From Patescibacteria group bacterium (GTDB taxonomy: Bacteria; Patescibacteriota; Gracilibacteria; JAHISY01), in contig JAHISY010000124.1 of the NCBI GenBank assembly GCA_018817365.1, positions 1-5,329 of the forward strand: a stretch of 5,329 nucleotides of DNA, in the 5' to 3' direction. The notes under the pieces were generated by a model. It made no database searches. It was not told where the DNA came from and worked only from the letters and a program-made list of their open reading frames with translations. Position numbers and translations under genes: made by a program. Positions within the stretch are counted from its first letter, which is position 1, and every line of letters starts with the position of its first letter. Positions 4,349 through 5,329 of the stretch are shown piece by piece.

Positions 4349-5201
4349 GATTGAAATTAATAATTCGACGGGCGGTAAGGTACCGGTACCTTTTTTTGAG
4401 CGCTTCAAGCGGTTCCATAGACAATCCTTTTTTGTCTAGACAAAAATGCCAAACGACTTTGTCGAAGTAGACACCAACGTGATGTCTGCCTTTTTTTTGA
4501 GCCTGCTTGTTCGGCAGGCAGGCCTGCCTGCCGACAGGCAGGTGGACAAAAAACAAAATGTCGAGTGGACAAATTGATTTCAGGTAGACAAATTCGCCGC
4601 ACTTTTTTTGTTCGCGGGAGTTGCGCGGGAGGAGAATGCCAAAGAGTTTCAGAAAGACTTTTTGAACAAATGCCGAGCAGTCCATTCCGCGCTTTGTGGC
4701 GCCGCCCCAGAGGTAGGGAACGTCCTTGAATTCATCAAGCGCTCGACGGATTTTGGTCGGAGTGGGGGAGGGCAGGGGAGTGGTTTTATTTTTCGGCGCT
4801 AATTTAATTTTATCCCAATAATTTGAGTCTTTTACGCGTTTAATTTGTCGGCTTGGCAGCCAGCCGAAAGTGCCATCGGCGAGCTTTGCCAGCCACCATT
4901 CCTCTCTTTTTTCTAGCAGCTGAAAGGGCAGATCTTCAAGCGCAGTTTGAGTTTGTCGATTGCGGGTTTTGGCGCGCTCGGCGAGGCGCTCGAAGTTGTC
5001 TAGTGGACACCGAAAAATGTCTACTACTTGTCTACTCGCACGACCCCAACCGAGCGGTTTGTCCACCTGACCTTCGTTCGTTACGGCAGATTCCGAAGGG
5101 TAGGCTCGACAAAGTTTTTTGTCTACTACTTGTCTAGTGGACAAATTATTTTGTCTAGTGGACAGTTTTGGCGAAGCGGAATGGGAGAGCTGGGTGGTCA
5201 T
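4332..5201 (-). CDS. SH3b plus NlpC/P60 (C40) cysteine peptidase carrying repeat-derived segments
   Basis: 289 residues. Known: NlpC/P60 enzymes cut D-Glu-containing peptide bonds in cell-wall peptides. Seen: an SH3b-like segment 'EWWLAKLADGTFGWLPSRQI' (101-120); a Thr/Pro linker (139-149); and the catalytic domain from about 150, with 'PYLWGG' (162-167), 'MDCSAFV' containing C175, 'HHVGVYF' with H241, and H252 as the likely third residue. The catalytic set is complete. Odd: residues about 8-70 are almost wholly repeat-derived ('STRQ' twice, 'VVDKKLCRA', 'CPLD'), and another element ('LPVGRQACLP', 221-230) sits between the 'DILFF' strand and the catalytic histidine, where the family normally has a short loop. 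No hydrophobic signal peptide or membrane segment is visible, so it may be cytoplasmic like peptide-recycling members such as YkfC, or exported another way. The start is supported only by being the available ATG; there is no ribosome site. MurD follows, overlapping its 3' end. Confidence 0.86.
   Translation of the reverse strand: MTTQLSHSASPKLSTRQNNLSTRQVVDKKLCRAYPSESAVTNEGQVDKPLGWGRASRQVVDIFRCPLDNFERLAERAKTRNRQTQTALEDLPFQLLEKREEWWLAKLADGTFGWLPSRQIKRVKDSNYWDKIKLAPKNKTTPLPSPTPTKIRRALDEFKDVPYLWGGATKRGMDCSAFVQKVFLKLFGILLPRNSREQKKCGEFVYLKSICPLDILFFVHLPVGRQACLPNKQAQKKGRHHVGVYFDKVVWHFCLDKKGLSMEPLEALKKRYRYLTARRIINFNHVKEN
4433..4571 (-). repeat. Repeat island 4, inside the NlpC/P60 catalytic domain
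   Basis: TGTCTAGACA lies at 4433-4442 and TGTCGAGTGGACA at 4559-4571. Between them, at 4501-4543, is a GC-rich element built of GGCAGG/CCTGCC units, including a perfect 20-bp palindrome at 4513-4532. The GC-rich part encodes 'LPVGRQACLP'. The bases between about 4443 and 4500 code for conserved NlpC/P60 sequence, so this is two insertions rather than one. Confidence 0.8.
4513..4532. repeat. Perfect 20-bp GC-rich palindrome
   Basis: GGCAGGCAGGCCTGCCTGCC reads the same on both strands. In mRNA it would form a very stable hairpin inside the coding region, between the codons for 'DILFF' and the catalytic histidine of the NlpC/P60 enzyme. GGCAGG-type repeats coding for 'PVGRQAG'-like peptides are, from memory, common in some Patescibacteria genomes. 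Confidence 0.9.
4992..5180 (-). repeat. Repeat island 5, N-terminal part of the NlpC/P60 gene
   Basis: TGTCTAGTGGACA occurs three times, at 4997-5009, 5131-5143 and 5152-5164. The hairpin GACAAAGTTTTTTGTC is at 5108-5123, and the segment shared with island 3 is at 5069-5105. The first TGTC copy is read as 'CPLD' and the other two as 'STRQ', so the same DNA is used in two frames. The island makes up nearly all of residues 8-70. Confidence 0.85.
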
Positions 5202-5329
5202 TGGAGAAAATTTTCAATTTCTAATTTCTAATTTTCAAACAATTTTCAATTTTTTGAATGTTTTAATTTTTTACGGGTATCAAGTTTACAATATTTCAAA
5301 TAGAATTTGGGGATTTTATGCTTATTTTA
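5202..5329. other. AT-rich gene-free leader upstream of the NlpC/P60 gene
   Basis: Bases about 5208-5256 are a run of degenerate TTTTCAATTTCTAATTT-like words, a low-complexity repeat of the sort seen between genes in repeat-rich small genomes. The promoter of the NlpC-murD operon should lie here, but I could not find a -35/-10 pair on the minus strand good enough to call. An ATG at 5318 on the plus strand could start a gene beyond the window, but only four codons are visible. Confidence 0.5.

Noticed and set aside
4349..4408. Upstream ATG at 4408 as the start of murD
   Set aside because: It would add 20 residues with no family match and a longer overlap with the NlpC gene; the Rossmann strand begins naturally after the ATG at 4348.
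4992..5180. CRISPR array or tandem repeat
   Set aside because: The TGTC units are irregularly spaced, belong to several types and lie inside coding sequence; there are no uniform spacers.
5318..5329. Start of a plus-strand gene at the right edge
   Set aside because: Only four codons are visible, with a poor ribosome site and no convincing promoter pair.

Overview
The window looks like chromosomal DNA from an uncultivated, small-genome bacterium, probably of the Candidate Phyla Radiation (Patescibacteria). That placement is an inference. It rests on short, repeat-rich intergenic DNA, weak or absent Shine-Dalgarno sequences, in-frame repeat peptides of the types 'STRQ/VDKK', 'KADPSAVAW' and 'LPVGRQACLP' inside otherwise conserved enzymes, and the protein families present. 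All the genes read well with TGA as a stop, so there is no sign of a recoded stop codon. No tRNA, rRNA, CRISPR array or transposase was seen.

Layout, left to right. (1) Positions 2-889, minus strand: the N-terminal 296 residues of an ATP-grasp enzyme whose C-terminus runs off the left edge. (2) 962-2182, minus: a fold-type II PLP enzyme related to threonine synthase, 72 bases upstream of the ATP-grasp gene and probably co-transcribed with it. (3) 2211-2363, plus: a 50-residue LysW-like zinc-ribbon protein, divergent from the PLP gene, with a promoter that predicts a leaderless mRNA. (4) 2364-2647: a gene-free stretch dominated by a roughly 200-bp imperfect inverted repeat. (5) 2648-4348, minus: a MurD-type Mur ligase swollen by two repeat insertions. 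(6) 4332-5201, minus: an SH3b plus NlpC/P60 peptidase whose 3' end overlaps the MurD start by 17 bases. (7) 5202-5329: an AT-rich gene-free leader.

The genes suggest two functional blocks. NlpC/P60 followed by MurD is a peptidoglycan-peptide block: one enzyme ligates an amino acid (classically D-Glu) and the other cuts D-Glu-containing peptides. The NlpC/P60 protein shows no signal peptide, so intracellular muropeptide turnover is possible. The PLP enzyme, ATP-grasp enzyme and LysW-like protein form an amino-acid block resembling carrier-protein chemistry, but the LysW-like protein lacks the C-terminal EDWGE needed for the known LysW mechanism, so its role is open.

The most striking feature is a family of short palindromic DNA elements inserted in frame into the PLP, MurD and NlpC/P60 genes. 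They lie at loops between conserved blocks and are read in more than one frame. This resembles the logic of the palindromic elements found inside Rickettsia genes, with different sequences. The ATP-grasp part and the LysW-like gene have none.
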